DNA from: Mycobacterium sp. 1100029.7
GTDB lineage: Bacteria > Actinomycetota > Actinomycetes > Mycobacteriales > Mycobacteriaceae
Reading direction: 5' to 3'
DNA: 64,000 nt
Assembly: GCF_001665235.1 (NCBI RefSeq)
Contig: NZ_LZSC01000082.1
Span: forward strand, 124,001 to 188,000
Shown here: piece after piece, positions 44,001-52,037 of the stretch
Layout of the letters: each line of letters begins with the position of its first letter
Position numbering within the stretch: the stretch's first letter is position 1
The notes under the pieces: generated by a model
Seen by the model: only the letters and a program-made list of their open reading frames with translations
Database searches by the model: none
What the model was told of the DNA's origin: nothing
Position numbers and translations under genes: made by a program

Positions 44001-44372
44001 GGCGTCGCGCATTTGGACTTCACCGGTGTGCAGACCGATGCGCAGCCGGATCGGCGCCAGTGGGGCCAGCTGCAGCTGCAGGGCGCATGCCAGCGCGTCG
44101 GAAGCGCGCGCGAATGCGCCCACGAAACTGTCGCCCTCACCCTGTTCGACCGGGCGCACTCCCCCGTGCTCGGCAACCAGCCGGTCGACGGCCTGGTTGA
44201 GCCGCGCAAGCGCGGCGGCCATGGTGTCGGACTGGCTCTCCCACAGCCGCGTCGAGCCCTCGACATCGGCCAGCAGCAACGTCACCGTTCCGCTCGGCAG
44301 CAACTCGCTCACGCCTAAATCGCTCCAGGTTAGCGATGGTATTTCGATATTCGGGCTCATGCTAACCAGCAT
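41061..44372 (-). CDS. Giant regulator: class III nucleotidyl cyclase + AAA/NB-ARC ATPase + TPR + LuxR HTH
   Basis: About 1,103 residues. Residues 25-180 are a class III cyclase domain with metal Asp36 (LLADVEGSTRLW) and Asp81 (GEGDSF) and transition-state Asn133/Arg137; the purine-specifying Lys/Asp positions appear to be Gln77/Asn126, as in M. tuberculosis Rv0386. Next come Walker A TGTGGVGKTRLS and LLLLDNCEHLLDA, an Ala-rich TPR-like array, and a C-terminal LuxR helix-turn-helix (SLTPTELDVVRLVAEGLPNK, then DIGARLFISPRTVQSHL). ATG 44372 was picked; 44420 and 44360 are alternatives. It is probably a cytosolic transcription activator sensing an unknown effector. Confidence 0.88.
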   Translation of the reverse strand: MLVSMSPNIEIPSLTWSDLGVSELLPSGTVTLLLADVEGSTRLWESQSDTMAAALARLNQAVDRLVAEHGGVRPVEQGEGDSFVGAFARASDALACALQLQLAPLAPIRLRIGLHTGEVQMRDAGNYAGSTINRAARLRDLAHGGQTVLSGATEPLVVDRLPEDAWLTDLGVHSLRDLPRPERVVQLNHPGLRNDFPPLRTTNDVGSANLPVQLTSFVGRTAQIGDIGQLLKDNRFVTLTGTGGVGKTRLSVRVASEIAGDFTGGAWFVDLAPVTNPLVVPVVVARTLGLADQPGRSTMETVTRFVRDRKMLLLLDNCEHLLDASAALVVTLLDAGPDVTILATSREPIGIAGELTWRVPSLSVDGEAVALFVDRARRTRPDFGLTEDNSSMIAEICRRLDGIPLAIELAAARTRTLSLSQIVDSLHHNFRLLAGGARTAVRRQQTLRASIDWSHGMLTEPERMLFRRVAVFMGGFDLDAAHAVGADSDVEHFQVIDLLGLLVDKSLVVAEEVQGTMRYRLLETVRQYGLEKLAESGEAETVRTRHRDHYTAAAVNLEGAARGDGTPLVPWAELEMDNLRAAHAWSCDAGEFDPALRVVSALQRLWVTRGRFREGVAGFDAVFTDKRYRDVDVAPEVWIRGVADAGLLAIWCSVQASRQRAEEAVAAARELGDNALLVRSLMVCGALAINDIEAARPYMAEAVDLARAAGDVNALYQVRSYQCFIANVGGDSRAAVEAGVEGRDLADQLGDNFMSRYSRTFLSGSLVLQGKLADGLAVARALVEEARAAGDRPMEAFGLMTMGQALVFGGDAANARAAGQAALEIGASMGGFHEDTAYVAVANAELASGNIAAAREACEAAWRLTSPLKALFVRSVLPMTQALLSCGDLVGARHWADDSVAIVPGSHRVMALAARSRVAVAQGELQQAERDLHEAVAVAGRTGGHLHLPESLEGLAALCADTNPEHAARLLGAADGMRRRTGHVRFQALQPGHDASVETARNALAEGVFESAWDEGAALSIEEAIAYAQRGRGVRGRPASGWESLTPTELDVVRLVAEGLPNKDIGARLFISPRTVQSHLTHVYAKLGITSRVQLVGEAGRHH

Positions 44373-44511
44373 CGCGGCACCCGTGAAGCAAAACATCGGC
44401 GAGATGGCGCAGATCCGCATCGGCGGGCGCGCGAATTTACGACACCGAGCGCGCAGATCTACGCGCTACGGCGGATGGTCTGGGTCCGCAGGGCCCGGAT
44501 AGTCGACTGCC

Positions 44512-45744
44512 ATGACCACTTTGACCAGCGACAGCCCCAGCGTCTTCGACGCCGGATTGCCCACCGTCGACTACCACCAGCTCACCGATCCCGAGGACGC
44601 ACACCGCGTTTTGGCCGATGCCCGACGGCGGGCCCCGATCGCGCTCGGTCGCTACGGACCGGAGGTGTTGAGCTACGAGCTGGTCCGCGCGGTGCTGCGC
44701 GACAACCGGTTCGTCACCGCCCAGGGCCTCGGCCTCGACGCGCAGGGCGTCACCTCGGGCCCGCTGTGGGATCGGGCGACGGCCAACATCCTGGGCCTCG
44801 ACGGCGCGGTGCATCACCGCTTGCGCCGGCTGGTGTCCAAGGCCTTTGTCCCGCGTGCCGCCGAGCGACTGCGGGGCGTCGCCGCCGAGATCATCGACGC
44901 ACTGGTGGACCCCTTCACCGCGCTCGGGCGTTGCGACATCGTCGGCGACGTCGCGCAGGGCTACCCGACACCGGTCATCTGCGCGCTGCTGGGCGCCCCG
45001 GCCTCGGACTGGCAACTGTTCTCCGGCTGGGTCGACGACATCAAGAAGATCTTCGAGTGGAACATCGCCGAGGACGCCCCCGCGATCCTTCGGGCGTGGG
45101 ATGAACTCGACACCTACCTCGAAGGCTTGATCGCTCAACGCCGAGAGTCCTTGGCCGACGACCTGATCTCCGATCTGATCCGCGCCGAGGACGACGGCGA
45201 CCGGCTGAGCCACGACGAACTGCTCATGCTCTGCGGCACCCTGCTCGGCGCGGGCACCGACACCACCCGCAATCAGCTGGCCGCGGCAGTGCAGGTGCTG
45301 TGCGCCCACCCCGACCAGTGGGCGCGGGTCGCCCAGGAGCCGGACTTGGCGCTCAACGCGGTACACGAGCTAATGCGTTATCGCCCAATCATTTTCGGCA
45401 CGCTGCGGCGGGCCGCCGACGACGTCGAGCTGGCCGGCGTGCGTATCCCGGCCGGTACCCTGGTCGCCGTCAACACCGCCGCGGCCAACCGCGACCCGGA
45501 CGTATACGACCAGCCCGACCGCCTCGACATCGCCCGCCCCAACGCGACGGCCATGTTGAATTTCGGTGGCGGCGTGCACTTTTGCCTCGGCGCACACCTG
45601 GCGCGTCTGGAAATGACCGAGGCGCTTCGGGTTATCACCCGGCGGATGCCCAACGCCCACGAGACCGGGCCGAGCCCATGGAAGGGCATGGGCGGGATCA
45701 CCGGGCCCGTGAGCGTGCCCCTGGAGTTCGACCCCGGCCACTAG
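44512..45744 (+). CDS. Cytochrome P450
   Basis: A 410-residue soluble bacterial P450. The I-helix is LLGAGTDTTRNQ, the K-helix ELMRYRP gives the ExxR pair, and the haem loop FGGGVHFCLGAHLAR places the axial Cys at 358. Near the N-terminus HHRLRRLVSKAFVPR is the C-helix haem-propionate contact. It is followed 15 bp later by a short-chain dehydrogenase, so the pair may oxidise one substrate in sequence. No dedicated ferredoxin gene is adjacent. CYP family not assigned. Confidence 0.93.
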   Translation: MTTLTSDSPSVFDAGLPTVDYHQLTDPEDAHRVLADARRRAPIALGRYGPEVLSYELVRAVLRDNRFVTAQGLGLDAQGVTSGPLWDRATANILGLDGAVHHRLRRLVSKAFVPRAAERLRGVAAEIIDALVDPFTALGRCDIVGDVAQGYPTPVICALLGAPASDWQLFSGWVDDIKKIFEWNIAEDAPAILRAWDELDTYLEGLIAQRRESLADDLISDLIRAEDDGDRLSHDELLMLCGTLLGAGTDTTRNQLAAAVQVLCAHPDQWARVAQEPDLALNAVHELMRYRPIIFGTLRRAADDVELAGVRIPAGTLVAVNTAAANRDPDVYDQPDRLDIARPNATAMLNFGGGVHFCLGAHLARLEMTEALRVITRRMPNAHETGPSPWKGMGGITGPVSVPLEFDPGH

Positions 45745-45759
45745 GGAACACTGAGGGCC

Positions 45760-46629
45760 ATGACTGACTGGACCGCCGCAGACCTGCCGTCGTTCGCCGA
45801 GCGCACCGTGATCGTCACCGGCGCCAACAGTGGATTGGGCGCGATCACCGCCCGCGAGCTGGCCCGGGCCGGCGCGACGGTCATCATGGCCGTCCGCGAC
45901 ACCCGCAAGGGCCACGCCGCCGCCCGCGACATGCGCGGGCTGGTCGAGGTGCGTGAACTCGACCTGCAGAACCTCGCGTCCGTGCGCGAGTTCGCCGACG
46001 GCGTCGACAAGGCGGACCTGCTGATCAACAACGCCGGCATCATGGCCGCCCCGTTCGCGCTGACCGTCGACGGCTTCGAAAGCCAGATCGGCACCAACCA
46101 CTTCGGTCATTTCGCGCTGACCAACCAACTGCTGCCCAAGCTCACCGACCGGGTGGTGACCCTGACGTCGATGGCGCACTGGCCCGGCAAGATCGACCTC
46201 GACGACATCAACTGGAAGAACCGGCGCTACTCGGCTTGGCTCGCCTACAGCCAGTCCAAGCTGGCCAATCTGTTGTTCACCAGCGAGCTGCAGCGACGTC
46301 TGCAGTTGGCCGGTTCCCCGCTGCGGGCGATGGCGGCCCATCCCGGCTACTCGCACACCAACCTGCAGGGCGCTTCCGGACGCAGGCTCGGTGACGCGCT
46401 GATGTCGGCGGCCACCCGGGTGGTCGCCACCAACGCGGACTTCGGCGCACGACAAACGTTGTACGCCGCGTCGCAGGATTTGCCGGGCGACACCTTCATC
46501 GGTCCAAAGTTCGGCTGGATCGGCGGCACCCAGCCGGTCAGTCGCAGCCGGCGCGCCCAGGATCCGACCGTCGCCACCGCGCTGTGGGAGCTATCTGAGC
46601 AGCTCACCGGCACCAAATTTCCGCTCTGA
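45760..46629 (+). CDS. Short-chain dehydrogenase/reductase
   Basis: A 289-residue Rossmann oxidoreductase: cofactor motif TGANSGLG (about 20-27), Arg in AVRDTRKG suggesting NADP(H), NNAG near 90, catalytic Ser in TSMAHWPG and YSQSK (Tyr/Lys) near 160. It resembles the retinol dehydrogenase/WW-domain oxidoreductase-like SDR subgroup common in mycobacteria. Translationally close to the P450 (15 bp), it may act on the same substrate, which is unknown. Confidence 0.9.
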   Translation: MTDWTAADLPSFAERTVIVTGANSGLGAITARELARAGATVIMAVRDTRKGHAAARDMRGLVEVRELDLQNLASVREFADGVDKADLLINNAGIMAAPFALTVDGFESQIGTNHFGHFALTNQLLPKLTDRVVTLTSMAHWPGKIDLDDINWKNRRYSAWLAYSQSKLANLLFTSELQRRLQLAGSPLRAMAAHPGYSHTNLQGASGRRLGDALMSAATRVVATNADFGARQTLYAASQDLPGDTFIGPKFGWIGGTQPVSRSRRAQDPTVATALWELSEQLTGTKFPL

Positions 46630-46771
46630 GACGCCCATGGGATACCCTTGCCCAGCGTCACGGCGAGGGTGGCCGGCCAGCAGCCGGCACCGTTATCGAC
46701 GGAGACCGACATATGTCGCGACCCTGGCCGTGCCTTGACACCGAGGTACTTCAGCACACAGGAGCGACACA

Positions 46772-47431
46772 ATGGCAAAGTCTGCAGTCAACCAACTTAC
46801 GGTCACGGTGCGAACCGAGACGGGCAAGGGCGCGTCCCGGCGGGCCCGGCGTGACGGCAAGATTCCCGCCGTTCTCTACGGTCACGGCAGCGAGCCGCAG
46901 CACCTGGAACTGCCCGGCCACGAATTCGCCGCCGTGTTGCGGCACTCCGGCACCAACGCCGTGCTGACGCTCAACGTCGAGGGCAAAGAACAGCTGGCCC
47001 TGACCAAGGTGCTCGACATCCACCCGATCCGTCGCACCATCCAGCACGCCGACCTGCTGGTCGTGCGTCGCGGCGAGAAGGTCACCGTCGAGGTCCGCGT
47101 GGTCATCGAGGGCGAGGCCGTCCCCGGCACCCTGGTCACCCAGGACACCAGCACCATCGAGATCGAGGCCGACGCCCTGTCGATCCCCGAGCAGTTGACG
47201 GTCTCGGTCGAGGGCGCCGAGCCGGGCACCCAGTTCACCGCCGGCCAGATCACCCTGCCCAACGGCGTCGGCCTGATCTCCGACCCGGAGATGCTGGTGG
47301 TCAACGTGGTCACCGCACCGACCGCCGAGGACCTCGAGGAAGAGGGCGCGGGCGAGACCGCCGAGGGCGCCGAGCCGGCCGAGGAGTCCGGCGACGAGGA
47401 CGAGGCCCCCGCCGAAGAAGAGTCCGAGTAG
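46772..47431 (+). CDS. rplY: 50S ribosomal protein L25 (TL5/CTC type)
   Basis: A 219-residue protein. The N-terminal L25 domain binds 5S rRNA (TVRTETGKGASRRARRDGK, then PAVLYGHG), the C-terminal TL5 domain follows (LSIPEQLTVSVEGAEPGTQF), and the tail of about 35 residues is strongly acidic. ATG 46772 follows a purine-rich RBS (ACAGGAGC). It is followed 12 bp later by pth, the common bacterial arrangement. Confidence 0.95.
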   Translation: MAKSAVNQLTVTVRTETGKGASRRARRDGKIPAVLYGHGSEPQHLELPGHEFAAVLRHSGTNAVLTLNVEGKEQLALTKVLDIHPIRRTIQHADLLVVRRGEKVTVEVRVVIEGEAVPGTLVTQDTSTIEIEADALSIPEQLTVSVEGAEPGTQFTAGQITLPNGVGLISDPEMLVVNVVTAPTAEDLEEEGAGETAEGAEPAEESGDEDEAPAEEESE

Positions 47432-47443
47432 GCGGCCGACGAC

Positions 47444-48019
47444 ATGGCCGAACCGCAACTGGTGGTCGGCCTGGGCAATCCCGGAGACAACTACGCCCGC
47501 ACCCGGCACAACGTCGGGTTCATGGTTGCCGACCTGCTCGCCGAACGGCTGGGCTCGAAGTTCAAGGTGCACAAGCGCTCCGGCGCCGAAGTGGTCAGCG
47601 GCCGGCTCGCCGGCCACTCGGTGCTGGTCGCCAAGCCGCGCTGCTACATGAACGAGTCCGGCCGTCAGGTCGGCCCGCTGGCGAAGTTCTACTCCGTGGC
47701 GCCGGCCGACATCATCGTCATCCACGACGACCTTGACCTCGACTTCGGGCGTATCCGGCTCAAGATCGGCGGCGGCGAAGGCGGTCACAACGGACTGCGC
47801 TCGGTGGCCTCGGCGCTGAGCACCAAGGACTTCGGGCGGGTTCGCATCGGGATCGGGCGTCCGCCCGGACGCAAAGACCCGGCGGCGTTCGTGCTGGAGG
47901 CGTTCACCGCCAAGGAGCGCTCCGAGCTTCCGGCGATCTGCGAGCAGGCGGCCGACGCGACCGAGCTACTGATCGAATTGGGCCTGGAGCCGGCGCAGAA
48001 CCGCGTCCACGCCTGGTAG
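47444..48019 (+). CDS. pth: Peptidyl-tRNA hydrolase
   Basis: A 191-residue enzyme that frees tRNA from peptidyl-tRNA drop-off products. Motifs are VVGLGNPGDNYARTRHNVGF with catalytic His22, KPRCYMNESG, HDDLDLDFGRIRLK, and GGEGGHNGLRS. It is normal length and follows rplY on the same transcript. Confidence 0.95.
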   Translation: MAEPQLVVGLGNPGDNYARTRHNVGFMVADLLAERLGSKFKVHKRSGAEVVSGRLAGHSVLVAKPRCYMNESGRQVGPLAKFYSVAPADIIVIHDDLDLDFGRIRLKIGGGEGGHNGLRSVASALSTKDFGRVRIGIGRPPGRKDPAAFVLEAFTAKERSELPAICEQAADATELLIELGLEPAQNRVHAW

Positions 48020-48038
48020 TTCGCGGGCTGATAGTTCC

Positions 48039-48101
48039 CGTCGAGTGTGCGTAGACGGCGGCCTCGCACGGCGTGTCGCCGCCGTCAGCGCACACTCGAC
48101 G
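48039..48101. repeat. Palindromic intergenic repeat at the pth / acyl-ligase convergent junction
   Basis: Arms CGTCGAGTGTGCG (48039-48051) and CGCACACTCGACG (48089-48101) are a perfect 13-bp inverted repeat. An inner repeat ACGGCGG (48054-48060) / CCGCCGT (48079-48085) extends the stem. The element lies between convergent genes and shares its core with the copy at 25015. It is a probable two-way terminator, without a T-tract on the 3' side of either strand. Confidence 0.7.
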
Positions 48102-48115
48102 AAAAAAGAAGATCG

Positions 48116-49753
48116 TTACCCGGTGACCAGAGTGACGGAGTTGGACCGACGCAGCTTGCCCGACGGCGTCTTCGGGATGGTCCCGGGCCCGAGCACCACG
48201 ACGTTGCGTGGACGCATGTCGACCTCTTTGAGAACTTCGCGGGCGACCTCGTGCTCCATCCGGCGCACCTCGACCGGATCCTGGAAGGCGTTGGACTCGA
48301 CCGCGACGGCGAACGTCTCGCGGGAGTGGCCCGCGTCGAGGCGGACCGCCACCGCGCAACCCGGCCGGACGCCGTCGACGCGGCAGGCCGCCCGCTCGAT
48401 GTCGGTCGGGTAGATGTTGCGGCCGGCCATGATGATGACGTCCTTGACGCGGCCGCAGACCACGATGTGGCCCTCTTCGTTGATGTAGCCGAGGTCGCCG
48501 GTGTCATACCAGCCGTGCTCGTCCTGGGCCGAGATGAAGCCGCCCATGGTGAGGTAGCCCGGCGTCAGCGACTCGCCGCGCAGCTCGATGACTCCGACGC
48601 CGCGCGGCGGCATCACGTTGCCCTGCTCGTCGATGATGCGGGCCTCGAGGTCCTTCAGCAGCGGTCCGAGCGTGGCCAGCCGGCGGGTGTTGCCCTTGGT
48701 GGCGGGCACGGCCCGGCGCAGCGCGGCCAGCAGGTCGGCGTCGACCTCATCGACGACCAGGCCCGAGTTGCACTTGGAGAACGACACGGCCAGCGTCGTC
48801 TCGGCCATGCCGTAGGCCGGCAGGATCGCCGAGGACCGCAGACCGAACGGCTTACCCGCGTCCAGCAGGTCTTCGACGTCGGCGGGCTCGACGGGCTCGG
48901 CGCCGGACAGCGCGAAGCGCAGCGTCGACAGGTCGAAGTCGCCCGGCTTGGCGTTGCGGCGCAGCCGTTTGGCCAGCAGCGCGTAGGCGAAGTTGGGCGC
49001 CGCGGTCATGGTGCCCTTGTACTTGTCGATCAGCTTGGCCCACAGCAGCGCGTCGCGCAGGAAGTCCATCGGCGTGACCTTGACCAGCTCCGCGCCGAAG
49101 TACATCGGAATGGTGAGGAAGCCGACCATGCCCATGTCGTGGAAGCAGGGCAGCCAGCTGACCATCACGTCGTTGTCGATGTCGTACTCGGCGCCGATGA
49201 ACATCGCCTCGGCGTTGGAGTAGATGTTGCGGTGCGTGATCTGGACGGCCTTAGGAGACCCAGTCGAGCCGCTCGTCAGCTGCATCAGCGCCAGGTCGTC
49301 TTCGCCGACCTCGATGGGTTCGATCGGCTCCGACGCGAGCAGATCGGCGACAGTGAGGACCTTGATGCCCTTTTCTTCCAGCACCGGTATGGCGACCAGG
49401 AAGGGCTCGGAGACGATGACGACCTGGGCCTCGATCATGCCGATGACGTTCATCGTGTCCTCGGCCCAGACGGCGAGGTCGGTGCGCGGGGTGGGCTGGT
49501 GCAGCATCGTCAGGCTGGCGCCGCGCATCCACAGACCTTGCGCGGTCGGCGCGATCTCTACCGGGTAGCCGGCGAGCACACCGACGGCGTCGCCGAGGCC
49601 GATGCCCGCGGCGGCCAGGCCGCCCGCGATGCGGCTCGCACGCTCGTGGACCTCGCCCCAGGTGTGCCGAACGGGTTCGTGGGGTTCACCGGTGACCATG
49701 CCCTTCTTCGAGACGCGGGCGTTGTGGAACATCTTCTCGGTAAACCTGCTCAC
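48116..49753 (-). CDS. pks16: Fatty-acyl-AMP/CoA ligase, Pks16 type
   Basis: A 545-residue adenylate-forming enzyme. The core has the P-loop LTSGSTGSPKAVQITH, PCFHDMGMVG as in fatty-acyl-AMP ligases, AYGMAETTLAVS, GWYDTGDLGYI, and a C-terminal TPSGKLRR with the adenylation Lys. Despite the M. tuberculosis name pks16 (Rv1013), it has no polyketide synthase domain. GTG 49753 is chosen with RBS GAGGAGG 5 nt upstream; length fits the 544-aa orthologue. It is likely FAAL-like, giving acyl-AMP or acyl-ACP for lipid assembly. Confidence 0.88.
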   Translation of the reverse strand: MSRFTEKMFHNARVSKKGMVTGEPHEPVRHTWGEVHERASRIAGGLAAAGIGLGDAVGVLAGYPVEIAPTAQGLWMRGASLTMLHQPTPRTDLAVWAEDTMNVIGMIEAQVVIVSEPFLVAIPVLEEKGIKVLTVADLLASEPIEPIEVGEDDLALMQLTSGSTGSPKAVQITHRNIYSNAEAMFIGAEYDIDNDVMVSWLPCFHDMGMVGFLTIPMYFGAELVKVTPMDFLRDALLWAKLIDKYKGTMTAAPNFAYALLAKRLRRNAKPGDFDLSTLRFALSGAEPVEPADVEDLLDAGKPFGLRSSAILPAYGMAETTLAVSFSKCNSGLVVDEVDADLLAALRRAVPATKGNTRRLATLGPLLKDLEARIIDEQGNVMPPRGVGVIELRGESLTPGYLTMGGFISAQDEHGWYDTGDLGYINEEGHIVVCGRVKDVIIMAGRNIYPTDIERAACRVDGVRPGCAVAVRLDAGHSRETFAVAVESNAFQDPVEVRRMEHEVAREVLKEVDMRPRNVVVLGPGTIPKTPSGKLRRSNSVTLVTG

Positions 49754-50065
49754 GCAAACCTCCTCGGTTCCGGCGCTATCCCCAAGACCCGGGTTTTCAT
49801 GCTCCGCCCGCTGGGCAACACTTTGCAGCAGGCGCGCGAGCACAGTTGGGAAGCGGTTACATCTCGGATTTGTAATGAAACAGCAACCTCATGTCCGGTT
49901 GCCCGATCAAGGAGCCGACGCTGACCTACTGGCCGTCCACCGGCGCTGCCGGCGAACGGCCAGGCCGAATGCTCGTCCCGATCGATAATCACCGCGAGTT
50001 ATCTTAAGCTCCTCTTAAGTAACAACCCACCATTTCGGCAATTTGAGTCGGATTTCACAGCAAGT
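49754..50065. promoter_or_regulatory. Intergenic stretch between ispE and the Pks16-type ligase, with tandem TCTTAAG repeat
   Basis: No convincing gene was seen in these 312 bases. The direct repeat TCTTAAG at 50002-50008 and 50013-50019 has an 11-bp period, typical of tandem half-sites for an OmpR-type regulator or a promoter-proximal element. Positions 49990-50045 are AT-rich against the background. The downstream gene in this orientation is the Pks16-type ligase. M. tuberculosis has a small ORF (Rv1012) nearby; no equivalent is evident here. Confidence 0.4.
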
Positions 50066-51019
50066 TCAACTGTCGGTCATCGGCGTCGGGACCACCCGGG
50101 CACCCGGCACCGGCCCGCTCGCGACCCGTACGGTGCGGCACACACCGGCCTCCGACACGGCCGTACCCACGTCCAACGCCGAGGGCGCCGACGTGCACAG
50201 AAACGCACACGTGGGGCCCGAGCCGGACACGATGGCGGCCAGCGCGCCGGCCTCTTCGCCGGCCCGCAGCGTCGCGTGCAGCGAGGAATCCAGGCTGACC
50301 GCGGCGGCCTGCAATTCGTTGCCCAACAACGGCGCCAGCTGTTCGGGATCGCCCGCGGCCAGCGCGGCCAGCACCGGCCCGGGCTCGTCGAGCCGCGACG
50401 GGTCGGCCTTCTCACGGAGCCGATCGAGCTCGCTGAACACCTTGGGCGTCAACAGCTCGCCGTCGGCGAACGCCAGCACCCAGTGAAAGGTGTTCCGGGA
50501 CAACACCGTGGCCAGCTCCTCGCCACGCCCGGTGCCCAACGCGGTGCCGCCGTGCAGCGCGAACGGCACGTCGCTGCCCAGCCGCGCCGCCAGCATCCGC
50601 AGATCGCGGCGCGGCACATTGAGCTCCCACAGCGAATTCATCGCGACCAGCACCGCCGCCGCGTCCGCGCTGCCGCCCGCCATTCCGCCGGCCACCGGAA
50701 TGCATTTGTCGATCATGATCGAGACGTCGGGTGCGCGGCCGACGTGGTCGGCCATCAGCTCGGCGGCCTGCCAGGCCAGGTTGCGTTCGTCGGTGGGCAG
50801 CTTGTCGGCACCCTCGCCGACGAGTTCGAGAGACAACACGTCCGCGTTGCGCACCGTCACCTCGTCGAGCAGCGAGACGGCCTGAAACACCGTCGTCAGC
50901 TCGTGGTAGCCGTCGTCGCGGCGATCTCCGACGGCCAGGTACAGGTTGACCTTCCCGGGGACGCGAACGGTGACCGAACCGGTGGGCACCCACTGCGCGG
51001 CGGTGCTGCCGTCAGACAT
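50066..51019 (-). CDS. ispE: 4-diphosphocytidyl-2-C-methyl-D-erythritol kinase
   Basis: A 317-residue GHMP kinase of the MEP isoprenoid pathway. ATP-binding motif PVAGGMAGGSADAAAVL is near residue 110, N-terminal VRVPGKVNLYLAVGDRRDDGYHEL is the substrate strand, and GSGPTCAFL is the C-terminal GHMP motif. It follows ksgA on the same strand and belongs to the tatD-rpfB-ksgA-ispE group known in actinobacteria. Confidence 0.95.
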   Translation of the reverse strand: MSDGSTAAQWVPTGSVTVRVPGKVNLYLAVGDRRDDGYHELTTVFQAVSLLDEVTVRNADVLSLELVGEGADKLPTDERNLAWQAAELMADHVGRAPDVSIMIDKCIPVAGGMAGGSADAAAVLVAMNSLWELNVPRRDLRMLAARLGSDVPFALHGGTALGTGRGEELATVLSRNTFHWVLAFADGELLTPKVFSELDRLREKADPSRLDEPGPVLAALAAGDPEQLAPLLGNELQAAAVSLDSSLHATLRAGEEAGALAAIVSGSGPTCAFLCTSAPSALDVGTAVSEAGVCRTVRVASGPVPGARVVPTPMTDS

Positions 51020-51107
51020 CTGCAGTCACCCGGATAGCCGCCGCCACCGCAGCAGACTATCGCTGCGACGGAACAACCACACGCAACTCCGCCAGTCGGC
51101 GGCGCAC

Positions 51108-52037
51108 TCAGCCGCCGGAGGTCTGCGGGTGGGTGGCGTCGCCGGAGCGGCGCAGCAGCCTGACGAAGTCCTCGACCGACAGCGTCTCACCTCGGCGGGC
51201 GGGGTCGATGCTGGCCGCCAGCAAGCGATTCGCGGATTCGTTGCCCGAGCCCGCCCACTGCGAGAACGCGTTGCGCGAGGTCTTGCGCCGCTGCGCGAAG
51301 GCGATGTCGACCAGTTCGAACACCTGACGGCGGAAGGCGTCGTCGGTGGGCCAGGGCGCGGTGTCGTACCGGTCGATGCGCACCAGCCCGGAATAGACGC
51401 GGGGCACCGGCCAGAACACCGTGGGCGACACCGTCCCGCAGCGACGCACCCGGCCGAAGAACCGCACCTTGACGCTCGGCACGCCGTACTCCTTGCCGCC
51501 CGGTTCGGCAGCGAGCCGCTCGGCGACTTCGGCCTGCACCATCACGGTGACAGTCTGGATCGAGGGGAACTCGGCGAGCAGGTGCAGCAGCGCCGGGACC
51601 GCGACGTTGTACGGAAGGTTGGCGACGACCGCGGTGGGCTCGGTGGCCAGGTCGTCGCGACGCAACGTCAACACGTCGTGGTGGCACACCGTCAGCCGCT
51701 GGGCCTCGCTGTTGGAATGTTCGCCGACCGTCTGCGCCAGCCGGCCGGCCAGCACCGGGTCGATCTCGACGGCGGTGACCGCGGCGCCGCGATCGAGCAG
51801 CGCCAGCGTCAGCGAGCCCAGACCCGGGCCCACTTCCAGGACGTGGTCGGTGCGGCCGATCCCGGAGGCCGAGACGATCCGTCGAACGGTGTTGGCGTCG
51901 TGGACGAAATTCTGCCCCAACGATTTTCGTGGCCGAACGTCAAGTTCTTTGGCCAGCCGTCTGATATCGGTGCGTCCGAGCAACCGGATCGTCAGCGTGC
52001 ACCAGCTCTTCCGCTGCACACCGGCCACGCGCCCCAA
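51108..52037 (-). CDS. ksgA: KsgA/RsmA, 16S rRNA dimethyladenosine transferase
   Basis: Dimethylates A1518/A1519 of 16S rRNA. Motifs are RPRKSLGQNFVHD, SAM-binding VLEVGPGLGSLTLALL, NLPYNVAVPALLHLL (NLPY catalytic motif) and VFWPVPRVYSGLVRI. The full reading (309 aa) begins at a TTG at 52037; GTG codons at 52028 and 52019 are alternatives. All overlap the 3' end of rpfB, so translation is coupled to rpfB. The start is uncertain; the stop is firm. Confidence 0.93.
   Translation of the reverse strand: MGRVAGVQRKSWCTLTIRLLGRTDIRRLAKELDVRPRKSLGQNFVHDANTVRRIVSASGIGRTDHVLEVGPGLGSLTLALLDRGAAVTAVEIDPVLAGRLAQTVGEHSNSEAQRLTVCHHDVLTLRRDDLATEPTAVVANLPYNVAVPALLHLLAEFPSIQTVTVMVQAEVAERLAAEPGGKEYGVPSVKVRFFGRVRRCGTVSPTVFWPVPRVYSGLVRIDRYDTAPWPTDDAFRRQVFELVDIAFAQRRKTSRNAFSQWAGSGNESANRLLAASIDPARRGETLSVEDFVRLLRRSGDATHPQTSGG

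Noticed and set aside
46713..46967. Short ORF overlapping the start of rplY (possible leader peptide)
   Set aside because: Its frame enters rplY out of phase with no RBS, and its sequence shows no leader features.
49750..49992. 80-residue minus-strand ORF upstream of the Pks16-type ligase, considered as an Rv1012 equivalent
   Set aside because: It overlaps the ligase RBS, lacks its own RBS and has no recognisable domain.
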